A DNA stretch of 64,000 nt from Marisediminitalea aggregata (GTDB taxonomy: Bacteria > Pseudomonadota > Gammaproteobacteria > Enterobacterales > Alteromonadaceae): the NCBI RefSeq assembly GCF_900129565.1, contig NZ_FQWD01000005.1, positions 137,941 to 201,940 of the forward strand, read 5' to 3'. Every line of letters starts with the position of its first letter. Positions within the stretch are counted from its first letter, which is position 1. The notes under the pieces were generated by a model. The model saw only the letters and a list, made by a program, of their open reading frames with translations, did no database searches and had not been told where the DNA came from. Positions 34,238 to 44,192 of this stretch are shown here, piece by piece. Both the position numbers and the translations under genes were made by a program.

Positions 34238-35748
34238 GAAAACTGCCCGCATCGTATCCCATTGCTCTGTTAATTGCCGTATTTGCACTGTTACCTTTTG
34301 CAGTGCTGGTAGAGCTTGCTGCCGATGGCGGGCCTTGGTTTGACAGTCACAATATTCAGGTATTAATTAACACGCTGTTGTTAATGGTGCTCACCGGTGT
34401 GGGCGCTGTGCTAATCGGTGTGCCGCTTGCCGTTTTATTGGCTTTTGTGAATGTGCCATTCAAACGATTCTGGCTGGTGTTGTTCTCGGCGCCGCTGGCG
34501 TTACCCAGTTATCTCGGCGCCTTTACGATGTATTTTTCATTTGGTCAGGGCGGTGAACTCGAAACCTTGTTCGGGGTGTCATTTCCAGCTCTGGGAGGGC
34601 TTACCGGTGCTGCGCTGGTTATGTCTCTGTACACCTACCCTTTTGTTCTCATGACAACACGCTCGGCCTTGCTGAGCGTAGATACCAGTATGATCAATGC
34701 GGCGCGCACCCTTGGCTTGCCGGTAATGACCTGCCTTTGGCGTCTGGTGTTGCCGAGGGTCGTTAACAGCATTGCTGCAGGTGCCCTGCTTGCTGTGCTG
34801 TATGCGTTATCTGATTTTGGTACGCCGGCCATCATGGGCTTCGATACCTTTACCCGGGTTATCTTTGTGGAATACAACGCGTTTGGCTTAAGTCAGGCGG
34901 CAATGTTGTCTTTACAGCTTATGGTGTTGGTGGGACTGGTCTTGTTTCTGGAAGCACGGGTAAAAGCGCACAAAGAGCGGCCGGGCAAACCCCTCTCGAT
35001 ATGGCTTAGCAAAACTACCGTCAGTGCTGTACTCGTGCTTTTCCTGCCGGTTATTCTGCTGTCCATAGTGTTACCACTTGGCATTTTTGTTGTGTGGCTG
35101 CTTCGCGAAGGTGTCTCTGGTTTCGACTTGTCCTTTGCGTGGAACTCTGCCTACGCATCTATGCTGGCGGCCATTGCTGCTGTGGTGCTGGCGCTTCCTG
35201 TTGCTTATGCGGCACTTGCCGGGCGAGCCGGGCGAATCATGGAGCGTGTTACCTTTTTAGGGTTTGGTGTGCCAGGCATCGTCATGGGCACGGCGTTAGT
35301 TTACCTGGGGCTGAAGCTCCCGTTTTTGTACCAGAGCCTGGGCTTACTGGTGCTTGCTTATGTACTGCGTTTCCTGCCACTGGCGGTGGGTACAGTGCGG
35401 GCAACGGCAGAAAGCCTCGATGGCAGCTTAACCAAAGCGGCAAAAGTGCTGGGTGCCAGTAACTTTGAGGCGTTTTGGCGTGTTAGCGTTCCGCTGACCA
35501 CCCGAGGCATCGTGGCCGGGGCTGCGTTGGTCTTTCTGGAAGCCATGCGCGAATTGCCCGCCACCCTGATGCTAGGGCCGACCGGTTTTGAAACATTGGC
35601 TACCTATTTGTGGCGTGTTTATGAAGCAGGCTATTTTGGCAGAGCAGCCGTACCCGGACTTCTGTTAATTTTGCTGTCCGGCCTGGGCTTGATTATCATG
35701 TTGTCTGGCGAACGTCATGCCGACATCGTTGGAGATAAGGAAAAGTAA
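34234..35748 (+). CDS. Fe(III) ABC transporter permease
   Basis: A 504-residue permease with about 12 membrane helices in two homologous halves, as in FbpB. EAA-type coupling loops appear twice: AARTLGLPVMTCLWRLVLPR and AAKVLGASNFEAFWRVSVP. The start is GTG, overlapping the binding-protein stop by four bases, which indicates coupled translation. It forms the ion path across the inner membrane and couples to the ATPase encoded six bases downstream. Confidence 0.92.
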   Translation: MRKLPASYPIALLIAVFALLPFAVLVELAADGGPWFDSHNIQVLINTLLLMVLTGVGAVLIGVPLAVLLAFVNVPFKRFWLVLFSAPLALPSYLGAFTMYFSFGQGGELETLFGVSFPALGGLTGAALVMSLYTYPFVLMTTRSALLSVDTSMINAARTLGLPVMTCLWRLVLPRVVNSIAAGALLAVLYALSDFGTPAIMGFDTFTRVIFVEYNAFGLSQAAMLSLQLMVLVGLVLFLEARVKAHKERPGKPLSIWLSKTTVSAVLVLFLPVILLSIVLPLGIFVVWLLREGVSGFDLSFAWNSAYASMLAAIAAVVLALPVAYAALAGRAGRIMERVTFLGFGVPGIVMGTALVYLGLKLPFLYQSLGLLVLAYVLRFLPLAVGTVRATAESLDGSLTKAAKVLGASNFEAFWRVSVPLTTRGIVAGAALVFLEAMRELPATLMLGPTGFETLATYLWRVYEAGYFGRAAVPGLLLILLSGLGLIIMLSGERHADIVGDKEK

Positions 35749-35753
35749 CCGCA

Positions 35754-36776
35754 ATGCTGCAAGTGAATAACCTCTCGGTCCACTATGGCGATAAGCGCAT
35801 AATTAACGACATTAGCTTTACGCTCAGCAGCGATGAGATCCTGATGTTAGTCGGTCCGACTGGCTGCGGTAAAACCACAATATTGCAGTGTGTTGCGGGT
35901 TTGGTCCCGCAAAGCGCAGGTGAAGTTGCATTCACAAATTGGCGCAGTACCTCTCAAAAGCACATTCCGCCAGAAAAGCGCAATCTGGGTATGGTGTTTC
36001 AGGACTTTGCTTTGTTTCCGCACCTGACTGTAGAACAGAATGTGTGTTTCAGGGTAAAAGATAGCACCCTTGCGGATCAGTGGCTTGAATTACTGGGCCT
36101 GAACGACAAACGCCACGTTAAACCCGGCAACTTGTCGGGTGGTCAAAAGCAGCGTGTTGCGCTGGCAAGAACACTGGCGCACCAACCGTCGGTGGTGTTG
36201 CTGGATGAACCCCTTTCAAACTTGGACGCGGCGTTAAAAGACAGTTTGCGCTGGGATATTCGCGATGCGTTAAAGCGGGCACAGGTACCTGCAATCTGGG
36301 TAACTCATGACCAAAGTGAAGCCTTGTCCGTGGGCGACCGGGTTGGCGTTTTGAAAGACGGCATTTTGCAGCAGCTCGATACCCCTGAACGCTGTTTCAG
36401 CGCGCCCAGCAACCCGTTTGTAGCGCGCTTTTTGGGTGAAGCGAGCTTCTTGCGCGGTCAGGTTCAGCCCGACGGTATCAATTCTGCGCTTGGTGTTATC
36501 AACAAGCGTCCGGAGTCTGTGTCAGACGGTGAAGTGCAGATCCTGGTAAGGCCCGACGATGTGTTGTTTGTTGAGTCAGGTGACAAGCCGAATGGCACAA
36601 TTGATTACAGCCGGTATGAAGGCGAAACGCGGTTGTTTGGCATTACCCTGCATTCTGGCGAGAGTATTAAGTTGCGCGCCAACCACGAAGTAGTGTTCAA
36701 ACCCGGAGATAACGTCCAGGTTGCGTTCAACGCAAACGAGTCGCCTGCCGTATTCCCCGCCGAATCTAGTAGTTAA
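35754..36776 (+). CDS. Fe(III) ABC transporter ATP-binding protein
   Basis: A 340-residue ABC ATPase with Walker A GPTGCGKTT, Q-loop FQDFALFPHLTVEQN, signature LSGGQKQRVALART, Walker B VVLLDEPLSNLD and switch His in VTHDQSEA. The C-terminal 100 residues form a regulatory TOBE-like domain, as in FbpC. It powers the permease encoded just upstream and is the last gene of the iron operon before a hairpin terminator. Confidence 0.93.
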   Translation: MLQVNNLSVHYGDKRIINDISFTLSSDEILMLVGPTGCGKTTILQCVAGLVPQSAGEVAFTNWRSTSQKHIPPEKRNLGMVFQDFALFPHLTVEQNVCFRVKDSTLADQWLELLGLNDKRHVKPGNLSGGQKQRVALARTLAHQPSVVLLDEPLSNLDAALKDSLRWDIRDALKRAQVPAIWVTHDQSEALSVGDRVGVLKDGILQQLDTPERCFSAPSNPFVARFLGEASFLRGQVQPDGINSALGVINKRPESVSDGEVQILVRPDDVLFVESGDKPNGTIDYSRYEGETRLFGITLHSGESIKLRANHEVVFKPGDNVQVAFNANESPAVFPAESSS

Positions 36777-36791
36777 CTACAAAATCAGCGT

Positions 36792-36815
36792 GCCTGCAGC
36801 GAACAACCTGCAGGC
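36792..36815 (+). terminator. Hairpin ending the Fe(III) operon
   Basis: GCCTGCAG and CTGCAGGC are perfect 8-base arms with an 8-base loop, followed by a short T-containing tail, 16 bases past the ATPase stop. A moderate intrinsic terminator. Confidence 0.65.
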
Positions 36816-36966
36816 TTCTGCTTAATTGCAGGTGTCCCGGCAGGCTGTGTTGTATCAACGCTTGTCTAAAATCACGCAAATAAGCACAACGCCGCAAAAA
36901 ATAAGACCACTTTACTGATAAGCGCCGTCGTGTGTCGTACACTACTCCCCCTGTTAAAAACCATAA

Positions 36967-37239
36967 GTGACAAATGTATTGAACCAGCACAATGCAAATC
37001 AGACACTGACGCTCTGGGGGTTGGGCAAATCACAGTCGGCGGTGGTTACCCGAATTGATACCGGTTTAGGTGAGCAAATCACTGCGAGACTGGCTGAAAT
37101 GGGGCTTGCTGACGGGCGCATCGTGCAGTGTGTGCGTCGCGGCCCGCTAGGTGGCCCAATGGTCCTGCAGCTCAGTGGCAGCGTGTTCGCTATAGAACAG
37201 GATCTGGCAAGCCGCATTCATATTTCTCTTCAGCCTTAA
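36967..37239 (+). CDS. feoA: FeoA ferrous iron transport protein
   Basis: A 90-residue SH3-like protein: GLGEQITARLAEMGLADGRIVQCVRRGPLGGPMVLQL is the FeoA core, ending AIEQDLASRIHI. It is cytosolic and is thought to regulate FeoB. The start codon is GTG. The gene is 27 bp before feoB. No clear Fur box was found in the 190 bp upstream, unlike the neighbouring Fe(III) operon. TACACT near 36940 could be a -10. Confidence 0.92.
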   Translation: MTNVLNQHNANQTLTLWGLGKSQSAVVTRIDTGLGEQITARLAEMGLADGRIVQCVRRGPLGGPMVLQLSGSVFAIEQDLASRIHISLQP

Positions 37240-37266
37240 CCCGCACATTCAGGAACAGTAGTCGTT

Positions 37267-39099
37267 ATGCAACGCATATTAATGGTCGGCAAACCCAACT
37301 GTGGTAAAAGCTTGTTGTTCAACCAACTTACCGGATTGCGACAAAAGGTAGCTAACTACCCGGGGATCACCGTAGAGGTCACGCGAGGTAAGTTCGACAA
37401 GTTCGAACTGGTGGATTTACCCGGTGCCTATTCATTGAATGGCCTGACGCGCGATGAAGTCATAGCCGTTGAGGAAATCAAACGCTCGCTGGCCGATGAA
37501 GATACCCGCGTCGTGCTGGTGGTACTGGACGCGACGCGATTAGCACAAAGCCTGATCCTCGGCTTGCAGGTGAAACAGTTGGCAGCCGCGCAGGGCAAGC
37601 CGGTGATGTTTGCGCTGAATTTTATAGATGAAGTAAAACGCGTCGGTGAACATATTGATTCTGAAGGGCTATCGAATGCATTGGGTAGCCCGGTTATGCC
37701 GTTGTCGGCCCGTTCACTGGATGGCTTACACGAATTTAAACACGCGCTGCTGTCTATGGCCGACTGGCCGAACGTGCATGACAACAAGCAACAACCTCCT
37801 GTGGACTACTCCGATGTTGCCGCACGCAGTCAGGCGCTGGCCAGTGAGTTTGGTATTCAGCATGACATTGTGCTGAAGAACCAGAACCGCATCGACAGCT
37901 TTATGTTGAATAACTGGACTGGCGGGCTGATTTTTATCGCCGTCATGTTCGTGCTGTTCCAGAGTATTTTTACCCTCGCTGCGCCTTTAATGGACGGGGT
38001 CGAAGGCTTTATTGAACAAGCTGCCAGTGGTGTTGGTAGCCTGACCCAGAGAGGGATTTTCCACGATTTTGTGAATGACGCCCTGTTTGGTGGAGTCGGA
38101 TCGTTTCTGGTGTTTGTGCCGCAAATTATGGTGCTAACGCTCATTATCGGGCTACTGGAAGATTCGGGATATTTGGCGCGCGCAGCATTAATGTGCCACC
38201 GTCCACTGAGCTTCTTTGGGTTATCAGGCCGCAGTTTTATTCCGTATCTGTCGGGTCATGCCTGTGCTATTCCAGCCATTATGGCGGCGCGAACTATCGA
38301 GTCGCCCCACAAGCGCCTCATCACCATGCTCACGATCCCTCTGATGTCCTGCTCAGCGCGCTTACCCGTGTATGCGTTACTCATTGCGGTGCTCGTTCCT
38401 GCCGATGGCACGTTTATGGGCGTGTTCAATCTGCAAGGCGCAGCATTTTTCGGGTTGTACTTCTTTGGGATCATCATGGCGCTAGTGATCAGTCAGGTGT
38501 TAAATCGCTTCTTACCGCGCGATCTGGAAAAGACCGATATGCCGTTTATTCTGGAGTTACCCAGCTATCGGTTGCCGCACTGGAAGCCGCTGTTTCAGCG
38601 TGTGTTAAACAGTGGATTGCAATTTATTCGCCGCGCCGGACCGATTATTTTTGTGGTGTCGGTGGGTATTTGGGTATTGGGCTATTTCCCGTTGAACGCG
38701 TCTCTCGAAGACTCCTGGTTAGGTCAAATTGGTCATTACATCGAACCTATCTTTGCCCCCATGGGACTGGACTGGCGTTACGGCGTGGCGATTCTGATGT
38801 CGTTTCTGGCTCGCGAAGTGTTTGTTGGCGCATTGGGTACCTTGTTTGGTATGGAAAGTGCCGATGAAGACGTCGCTGGTCTGGCCGAGCGCGTTCAAGC
38901 TGAAGGGCTAACCCCAGAGGCGGGTTTGGGTCTGGTATTGTTCTATGTGGTCGCGCTGCAGTGCGTGGCAACCGTGGCTATGCTGAAAGGTGAAAGTGGC
39001 AGTAGCAAATTGGCGTGGGGGCTTTATGTGGCTTACGGCTTATTGGCTTACGTGATTGCCGTGGTGGTGAATCAGTGCTTGGGGTTTGTTTTTGCCTGA
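37267..39099 (+). CDS. feoB: FeoB ferrous iron transporter
   Basis: A 610-residue Fe(II) transporter. The N-terminal G domain has GKPNCGKS (G1), VDLPGAYSL (G3) and ALNFIDE (G4 position). From about residue 215 a polytopic region holds the gate motifs, with SCSARLPVYALL (the conserved Cys) and FLAREVFVGALGTLFG. It is shorter than the roughly 770-residue Escherichia coli form, with a reduced linker and C-terminus. No feoC follows. It brings Fe(II) into the cytoplasm, complementing the Fe(III) importer upstream. Confidence 0.93.
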   Translation: MQRILMVGKPNCGKSLLFNQLTGLRQKVANYPGITVEVTRGKFDKFELVDLPGAYSLNGLTRDEVIAVEEIKRSLADEDTRVVLVVLDATRLAQSLILGLQVKQLAAAQGKPVMFALNFIDEVKRVGEHIDSEGLSNALGSPVMPLSARSLDGLHEFKHALLSMADWPNVHDNKQQPPVDYSDVAARSQALASEFGIQHDIVLKNQNRIDSFMLNNWTGGLIFIAVMFVLFQSIFTLAAPLMDGVEGFIEQAASGVGSLTQRGIFHDFVNDALFGGVGSFLVFVPQIMVLTLIIGLLEDSGYLARAALMCHRPLSFFGLSGRSFIPYLSGHACAIPAIMAARTIESPHKRLITMLTIPLMSCSARLPVYALLIAVLVPADGTFMGVFNLQGAAFFGLYFFGIIMALVISQVLNRFLPRDLEKTDMPFILELPSYRLPHWKPLFQRVLNSGLQFIRRAGPIIFVVSVGIWVLGYFPLNASLEDSWLGQIGHYIEPIFAPMGLDWRYGVAILMSFLAREVFVGALGTLFGMESADEDVAGLAERVQAEGLTPEAGLGLVLFYVVALQCVATVAMLKGESGSSKLAWGLYVAYGLLAYVIAVVVNQCLGFVFA

Positions 39100-39133
39100 C
39101 GGTTTGCCTCACCTTGCACAGAAAACCTAAGAC

Positions 39134-39157
39134 AAAGGGCGCTAAACAGCGCCCTTT
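39134..39157. terminator. Bidirectional terminator between feoB and hemY
   Basis: AAAGGGCGCT and AGCGCCCTTT are perfect 10-base arms around AAAC. A-rich and T-rich flanks serve both directions between the convergent genes. Confidence 0.9.
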
Positions 39158-39171
39158 CTTATACAGCAGGA

Positions 39172-40347
39172 TTACTTGCTTTTCAGAGCAATGCTTTGCT
39201 TGTAATAAGCCAGCGCTGATTCGTGATCGCGGGTCTTTTCGTTAATTTCCGCCAGCAACAACAAGCCTTCCTGTGTAGGCTGAAGCTTCATGGCTTTCTG
39301 TAGTGCCTTATTGGCCAGCGCCAGGTCGTTAGCGCGATACGCTACCTGACCCAGAATACGGTAAAGCTCGGCGTTTTCCTCATCTGCCTTAATCCACTTC
39401 TCCAATGCCTGAATAGTGGGGGCCGGATTAGGCAGTGCCAGTTGTTTAAGCAATGGCAGAAAGGCGGCTTGCGGCCCGCGTTTTTGCCAGCCAAGTAATA
39501 CGCTCTGGGCTTCCTGATGCATACCCTGAGCAAGCAATTGTTCGGCATAGGCAGCCTGGTAGCCCACATCGTTGCGCTGTTTTCGCGGCAGTGACTCCCA
39601 GAAGGTTTTTAACTGGATCGCACCTTGTTTGCTGGCTACTTCGGCCAAACGGCCTTTAGCAATTTGTTTGGACCATACGGTGTACTGTTCGCCCAGCACT
39701 TTTTTGTAGCCGTCGAGCTCGCTTTCCAGTGTGGCCCACTGGTTGCTCTCAGCCAAGGCTTGTACTCGCAGCGTAATAGCCGGGCGGGTTGCTTTTTGTT
39801 TGTCGTCCAGTTTGTCCAGCTCGGCCAGTGCGTCTTTGGGCTGATGTGCAGCCAGTGCCATACGGGCCAGCGTCACACGTGCTGCCAGCGAAGACGATGG
39901 GTACTCAGCGGCCTCGTTAAGCTTGCGCGTAGCAGTATCCTGCCTGCCTCGAGCGACAGCAGCCTGAGCGGAAACCAGATAGTTTACTCCCTCAAACTCG
40001 CCTTGCTCAGCGATCTCTGCGGCTTTGGTGGCGGCATCCCACTCACCTTCTGCTAATGCCTGAATACTGCGGTAAAACGCGCGCTGTTTTTTGCGCTCTG
40101 CACGACCGCCAAACCAGCTGCCCGAAAAACGGGTAAAGCGAATAACTCTGCCAAACAGCATGCTTGCCAGCATCCATATCACAATGGCACCCAGCAGCAT
40201 AATGCCAAGGGCAACCACACTGGTTTCTACAACCAGGTTGCCCATGGAAATCAGCACGTAGCCTTTATTGTCTACCATCGCCGGGGCGGCTATCAGTGCA
40301 ATCAGAACGACAACAATGAACAGCAGCTTGAATATCAGCTTTTTCAT
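39172..40347 (-). CDS. hemY: HemY TPR membrane protein
   Basis: A 391-residue HemY: two N-terminal membrane helices (about residues 5-25 and 42-65) and then FGRVIRFTRFSGSWFGGRAERKKQRAF, followed by TPR repeats, of which the C-terminal ones (ELYRILGQVAYRANDLALAN) are clear. It is unrelated to Gram-positive HemY oxidase and has an ill-defined role linked to haem synthesis enzymes. Its start overlaps the hemX end by four bases. Last gene of hemCDXY. Confidence 0.92.
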   Translation of the reverse strand: MKKLIFKLLFIVVVLIALIAAPAMVDNKGYVLISMGNLVVETSVVALGIMLLGAIVIWMLASMLFGRVIRFTRFSGSWFGGRAERKKQRAFYRSIQALAEGEWDAATKAAEIAEQGEFEGVNYLVSAQAAVARGRQDTATRKLNEAAEYPSSSLAARVTLARMALAAHQPKDALAELDKLDDKQKATRPAITLRVQALAESNQWATLESELDGYKKVLGEQYTVWSKQIAKGRLAEVASKQGAIQLKTFWESLPRKQRNDVGYQAAYAEQLLAQGMHQEAQSVLLGWQKRGPQAAFLPLLKQLALPNPAPTIQALEKWIKADEENAELYRILGQVAYRANDLALANKALQKAMKLQPTQEGLLLLAEINEKTRDHESALAYYKQSIALKSK

Positions 40348-41513
40348 AAGGCGCTGACTCCTTCACCGAACACGCGTTTTACGCGGCTGTCTAACAGGGC
40401 TTCCAGCGCCGCTTGTGAGCTCAGTTCAGTTGGAATGGCTTTACTGATATCCGTGGCTTTTAAATGGTTCAGCGCGGTCTCAAAACCAGCAACTTCCGGG
40501 CTGTCGGTTAAAAAATTATCGCTGAGGATAGCCATGGCCTGTTCGAGGGAAGCCACAAAGAGCGCTTGCTCACTGGCCAGCGCTGCGGCTTGCGCCTGTT
40601 GTAGCGCCAGTTTCAGCTGTTCCTGGGCCAGCCATTTTTGCTTGGCTGTCATCAGTGGCTCAACGGGTTCATCGCGAAAATCAACGCTAATAAAGTCGTC
40701 GACCAGTGAATGCCAGACATTAAGCAGGTTTTGCTTCCAGTCAGCGGCGGAGTCGGTTACTGCTGTCTCTGGCGCCGAGTAGTTTTCTTCCGGCGCATCG
40801 AGTGGCAATTTGTTAATCTGTTTGAACATACCGTCCAATGCCAGCGCAACCGAGACTTGAGATGTAGGATTAACCTGTTGCAGTGCCTGAATGTCCTGGG
40901 CAATCAGCGCTCTTACTGGCAGCACAGAAGAATCTGACAAAGATTGTAAGCGCTTGTCGGCATTGCCCAGTAACATGATGGCTGTGCGCACGTCCTGCTC
41001 CAGCCACATCTTGCGGCCAGCCATACGTACCAGGTAGTCGGCTTCTGCAACTAACCAGTCTGTTGGGCGGCGACCGTTCATTTCTTGCAACTGCGCTTCA
41101 GCCGCCTCTAATGCCATGGCCAGTTCATTGACTTTGGCTTCCATGGCCTGTTGGTTTTCTGCCAGGGCTTTGTCGGTGGCTTCCTGTTTAGTCAGGTCTG
41201 TTTTGATGATGTTGCTGTCAGCGGCAACGCGGCTGCGCTGTTCGGTTAGGGTTTGAGAGACCGATGTCTGGAGCGCGTCCAGCTTGGTTTGGGTGACAGT
41301 ACGTTCATTGATGAACCAGTAACCACCATAAGCCGCGGCTGCCAGCAAAATCAGGTTAAGCAGCACGAAAAACCACAACAACCCATTGCCCGACGATGCT
41401 TTCCCGGCCGGTTTGGCATTCGCAGTTGGCTCGGTCTTGCCGGACGCCTTGGCCTCGATGGTTTTAGGCATGCTGGCTTTGGCATTGTCTTGTGGTTGCT
41501 GATTATCAGCCAT
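40344..41513 (-). CDS. hemX: HemX family membrane protein
   Basis: A 389-residue HemX: a charged Ala/Lys-rich N-terminus of about 45 residues, one membrane helix (NGLLWFFVLLNLILLAAAAY) and a long coiled-coil and helical periplasmic domain with the conserved RRPTDWLVAEADYLVRMAGRK core. Older annotations call it uroporphyrin-III methyltransferase, but no methyltransferase motif is present. It lies between hemD (3-bp gap) and hemY (overlap) in a standard operon. Confidence 0.92.
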   Translation of the reverse strand: MADNQQPQDNAKASMPKTIEAKASGKTEPTANAKPAGKASSGNGLLWFFVLLNLILLAAAAYGGYWFINERTVTQTKLDALQTSVSQTLTEQRSRVAADSNIIKTDLTKQEATDKALAENQQAMEAKVNELAMALEAAEAQLQEMNGRRPTDWLVAEADYLVRMAGRKMWLEQDVRTAIMLLGNADKRLQSLSDSSVLPVRALIAQDIQALQQVNPTSQVSVALALDGMFKQINKLPLDAPEENYSAPETAVTDSAADWKQNLLNVWHSLVDDFISVDFRDEPVEPLMTAKQKWLAQEQLKLALQQAQAAALASEQALFVASLEQAMAILSDNFLTDSPEVAGFETALNHLKATDISKAIPTELSSQAALEALLDSRVKRVFGEGVSAL

Positions 41514-41516
41514 AGG

Positions 41517-42242
41517 TTACTCCCAGTTGTCCTTTATCCATGCAATGAGCGACGGGTCGTTGGCCTGCGGACAGATACCTACCTGTTGTATGCCCTGCTG
41601 ACGCAATTGCTCTGCAATTCTTTCGCTTACCGTTAGCCATCGAAACTGACTTAACGGTTGCGCTTTATATTCGTTAATCAGGCACTGAGCCTGTTCGCCA
41701 CTGGTTGCAACAATGCCGCTTATGGCTTCCCAGTCAATTGGCTGACTGAGCACCGGTGCTGCCAGTGGTTTACGCTCGTAAACATCAAAAATAGTCAGTC
41801 GGGCACCGCGAGATAACAGCTCGTCCTGAATACGGGTCCGACCACCCTTGCCTTTTAATAGCAAAATGCGCTGGTCGGCGCAATCACGCAAGCGTGGTAA
41901 TGACAATACGCCGTCTGAATTTTCCTGTTCAGGCGTTATCACCGCGTTGGTAAATACGCCAAGTGCCTTTGCTGTACTTTTGCCTACCGCGACCACGTGT
42001 AGCGATGCGGGAAGCTGTATATTGGTGTGTTCACTTGTGTTGCGTAATGCCTCTACCGCTGCGGTGCTCGTTACGATCAATATGCCAGTGCTGTGTTGGT
42101 TTACCCACTCCGTCACGTTTGCCGCAGCATGAGGATCATGCTGTATACGCTGTAAGGCAACAACAGACGCATTGAGTCCGGCCTGGGCAAATGCGTTTGC
42201 ACTTGCTGCCTGCTTGGGCTCAGGTCGGGTAACCAAATACAC
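41517..42242 (-). CDS. hemD: Uroporphyrinogen-III synthase
   Basis: A 241-residue HemD. N-terminal MYLVTRPEPKQAASANAFAQ, middle STAAVEALRN and VGKSTAKAL, and later RILLLKGKGGR and ISGIVATSGEQ are characteristic of this otherwise low-similarity family. It closes hydroxymethylbilane, made by HemC, into uroporphyrinogen III in the cytoplasm. It is 13 bp past hemC and 3 bp before hemX. Confidence 0.93.
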   Translation of the reverse strand: MYLVTRPEPKQAASANAFAQAGLNASVVALQRIQHDPHAAANVTEWVNQHSTGILIVTSTAAVEALRNTSEHTNIQLPASLHVVAVGKSTAKALGVFTNAVITPEQENSDGVLSLPRLRDCADQRILLLKGKGGRTRIQDELLSRGARLTIFDVYERKPLAAPVLSQPIDWEAISGIVATSGEQAQCLINEYKAQPLSQFRWLTVSERIAEQLRQQGIQQVGICPQANDPSLIAWIKDNWE

Positions 42243-42255
42243 GACAAATGACTCG

Positions 42256-43203
42256 TTAGTCGTTGTGAAGTGCAGCCAGAATATCGCCCGCGCCCTGCGC
42301 CAGCAACGACTCTGCTACTTCAATACCAATTTGCTCAGCAGTGTCGCGATGTCCCTGGGCATTGGCGTACAAAATGGTTGCACCATCGGCGGTGCCTACC
42401 AGCCCGGTCAGGTGGATGGTGTCATCCTGAAGCGTAGCGTAGCTGCCGATAGGTACCTGACAGCCGCCTTCCAGGCGCGCATTCATCGCACGTTCTGCGG
42501 TAACGCGACTGGCGGTGTCTGCATGGTTTAAGGCGGCAAGTAATTCGATTAACTCGCTATCGTCATTGCGACATTCGATGCCCACTGCGCCTTGCCCAAC
42601 GGCGGGCAGCGAGTCTGTGTGTGCGATAGGTTGCGTGATGCGATCTTCCATGCCCAGACGAATAAGTCCGGCACAGGCCAGAATAATGGCGTCATATTCA
42701 TTGGCGTCGAGTTTTGCCAGGCGGGTATTCACATTGCCGCGTAAATCCTTGATGACCAAATCCGGACGGTGGTGTCTTAACTGGCATTGACGACGCAGGC
42801 TGCTGGTGCCCACTACCGCGCCCTCAGGTAGCGCTTGCAGTGAGTCGTAGCGGTTCGACACAAACGCATCGAAGGGATTTTCGCGTGGGCAAATGGCATG
42901 CAAACCAAATCCGTCAGGAAAGTCGACGGGTACGTCTTTCATAGAGTGTACGGCGATATCGGCACGCCCTTCCAGCATGGCCACTTCCAGTTCTTTAATG
43001 AACAGTCCTTTGCCGCCAATTTTTGCCAAAGGGGTATCCAGAATGCGGTCACCCTGCGTGGACATGGGGACTAATTCAACATCAACATGGGGGTGATGGT
43101 GCAAGAGCTGGGCTTGCACGTACTCGGCTTGCCACATTGCCAGTGCGCTTTTACGCGTGGCAATTCTGATGGTGCGTTGAGGCTTCACTGCGTTATTCGC
43201 CAT
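42256..43203 (-). CDS. hemC: Porphobilinogen deaminase (hydroxymethylbilane synthase)
   Basis: A 315-residue Hem[18 protein letters not shown] at the start, [21 protein letters not shown] and the dipyrromethane-cofactor Cys in [13 protein letters not shown] are all present, so the enzyme should be complete. It joins four porphobilinogens into hydroxymethylbilane. First gene of hemCDXY. No good ribosome site is visible before the ATG. Confidence 0.95.
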   Translation of the reverse strand: MANNAVKPQRTIRIATRKSALAMWQAEYVQAQLLHHHPHVDVELVPMSTQGDRILDTPLAKIGGKGLFIKELEVAMLEGRADIAVHSMKDVPVDFPDGFGLHAICPRENPFDAFVSNRYDSLQALPEGAVVGTSSLRRQCQLRHHRPDLVIKDLRGNVNTRLAKLDANEYDAIILACAGLIRLGMEDRITQPIAHTDSLPAVGQGAVGIECRNDDSELIELLAALNHADTASRVTAERAMNARLEGGCQVPIGSYATLQDDTIHLTGLVGTADGATILYANAQGHRDTAEQIGIEVAESLLAQGAGDILAALHND

Positions 43204-43308
43204 AGGGAAAATTCTTGTATTTCAGAAACTATTTCAATCATCACAGTGTAACTGAAATTGCCTGAACGCGCGACGAAATTAGCTTGATCTGCCTCTATCT
43301 GAGCACGA

Positions 43309-43977
43309 CTAAGTCAGGCGTGCCTGAATCCACGCGCTGATGTCATTTATTTCGTCCATACACACATTGTGTTGCATGGCGTAGGTCTTCCATTTGGCCT
43401 GATAGCCCGCGTCTTTCAGTGTTTGGTAGGCGGCTTGCCCCATGGCGACAGGCACTACGTCATCGTGGGTGCCGTGTCCGAACTGGATCGGCGTTTGTTT
43501 GTTGGCGTCGTGCGCTTCTTCTGCCAACAGACTGGGTTCGCACATATAGGTCGATAACGCCAGAATGCCTGCCAGGGTTTTGCTGTAGCGTGTACCCAGG
43601 TGCAGGGCAATAACGCCGCCCTGGGAAAATCCGGCCAGAATAATGCGGTTGGCGGGCATGCCTTTGGCAATTTCATCTTCAATGAGCTGTTCAACCAGCG
43701 CAGCGGATTCTTTGACACCACCTAAATCGGCGCGTTTGTCGAAATCCATGGACTTAATGTCATACCAGGCACGCATTCTCATGCCGCCGTTAATGGTAAC
43801 CGGGCGTTCCGGTGCATGGGGAAATACAAAGCGAATGGCAAGCGACTCTGGCAGTCTTAATTCAGGTACAATTGGCGCGAATCCATGGCCTGAGTCTCCG
43901 AGGCCGTGCAACCAAATCACGGTCGCTTTTACTTCAGTAGCGGGATTAATGTCGACAAAAGGTAGCGGCTGACTCAT
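43309..43977 (-). CDS. Carboxylesterase/lysophospholipase-type alpha/beta hydrolase
   Basis: A 222-residue cytosolic hydrolase of the acyl-protein-thioesterase/carboxylesterase group: VIWLHGLGDSGHGFAP (oxyanion loop), LAGFSQGGVIAL (nucleophile Ser), HGTHDDVVPV (acid) and a His in AMQHNVCMDEI. The catalytic set is complete. Such enzymes cleave short esters or lysophospholipids; the native substrate is not known. It is a single gene between hemC and gmk on the minus strand. Confidence 0.9.
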   Translation of the reverse strand: MSQPLPFVDINPATEVKATVIWLHGLGDSGHGFAPIVPELRLPESLAIRFVFPHAPERPVTINGGMRMRAWYDIKSMDFDKRADLGGVKESAALVEQLIEDEIAKGMPANRIILAGFSQGGVIALHLGTRYSKTLAGILALSTYMCEPSLLAEEAHDANKQTPIQFGHGTHDDVVPVAMGQAAYQTLKDAGYQAKWKTYAMQHNVCMDEINDISAWIQARLT

Positions 43978-44192
43978 TGTAACAATGTCCTTGGTTTTGT
44001 TGTTTTTACGCCGGAATTATTATTCTGGAATATTGCTATGCAAACCTATCATCTAGAATGAAGGTGAGCAATCGCCAACTTTGTCTACAATACCCGCGTG
44101 AAACGGTAATTTGTAACAAAGCTTGTGAATCACTGTGTTGGGCTGTGCTACACTCTGGGTTTTACTTCCCTTTGCGATAAATATTAGGTGTT

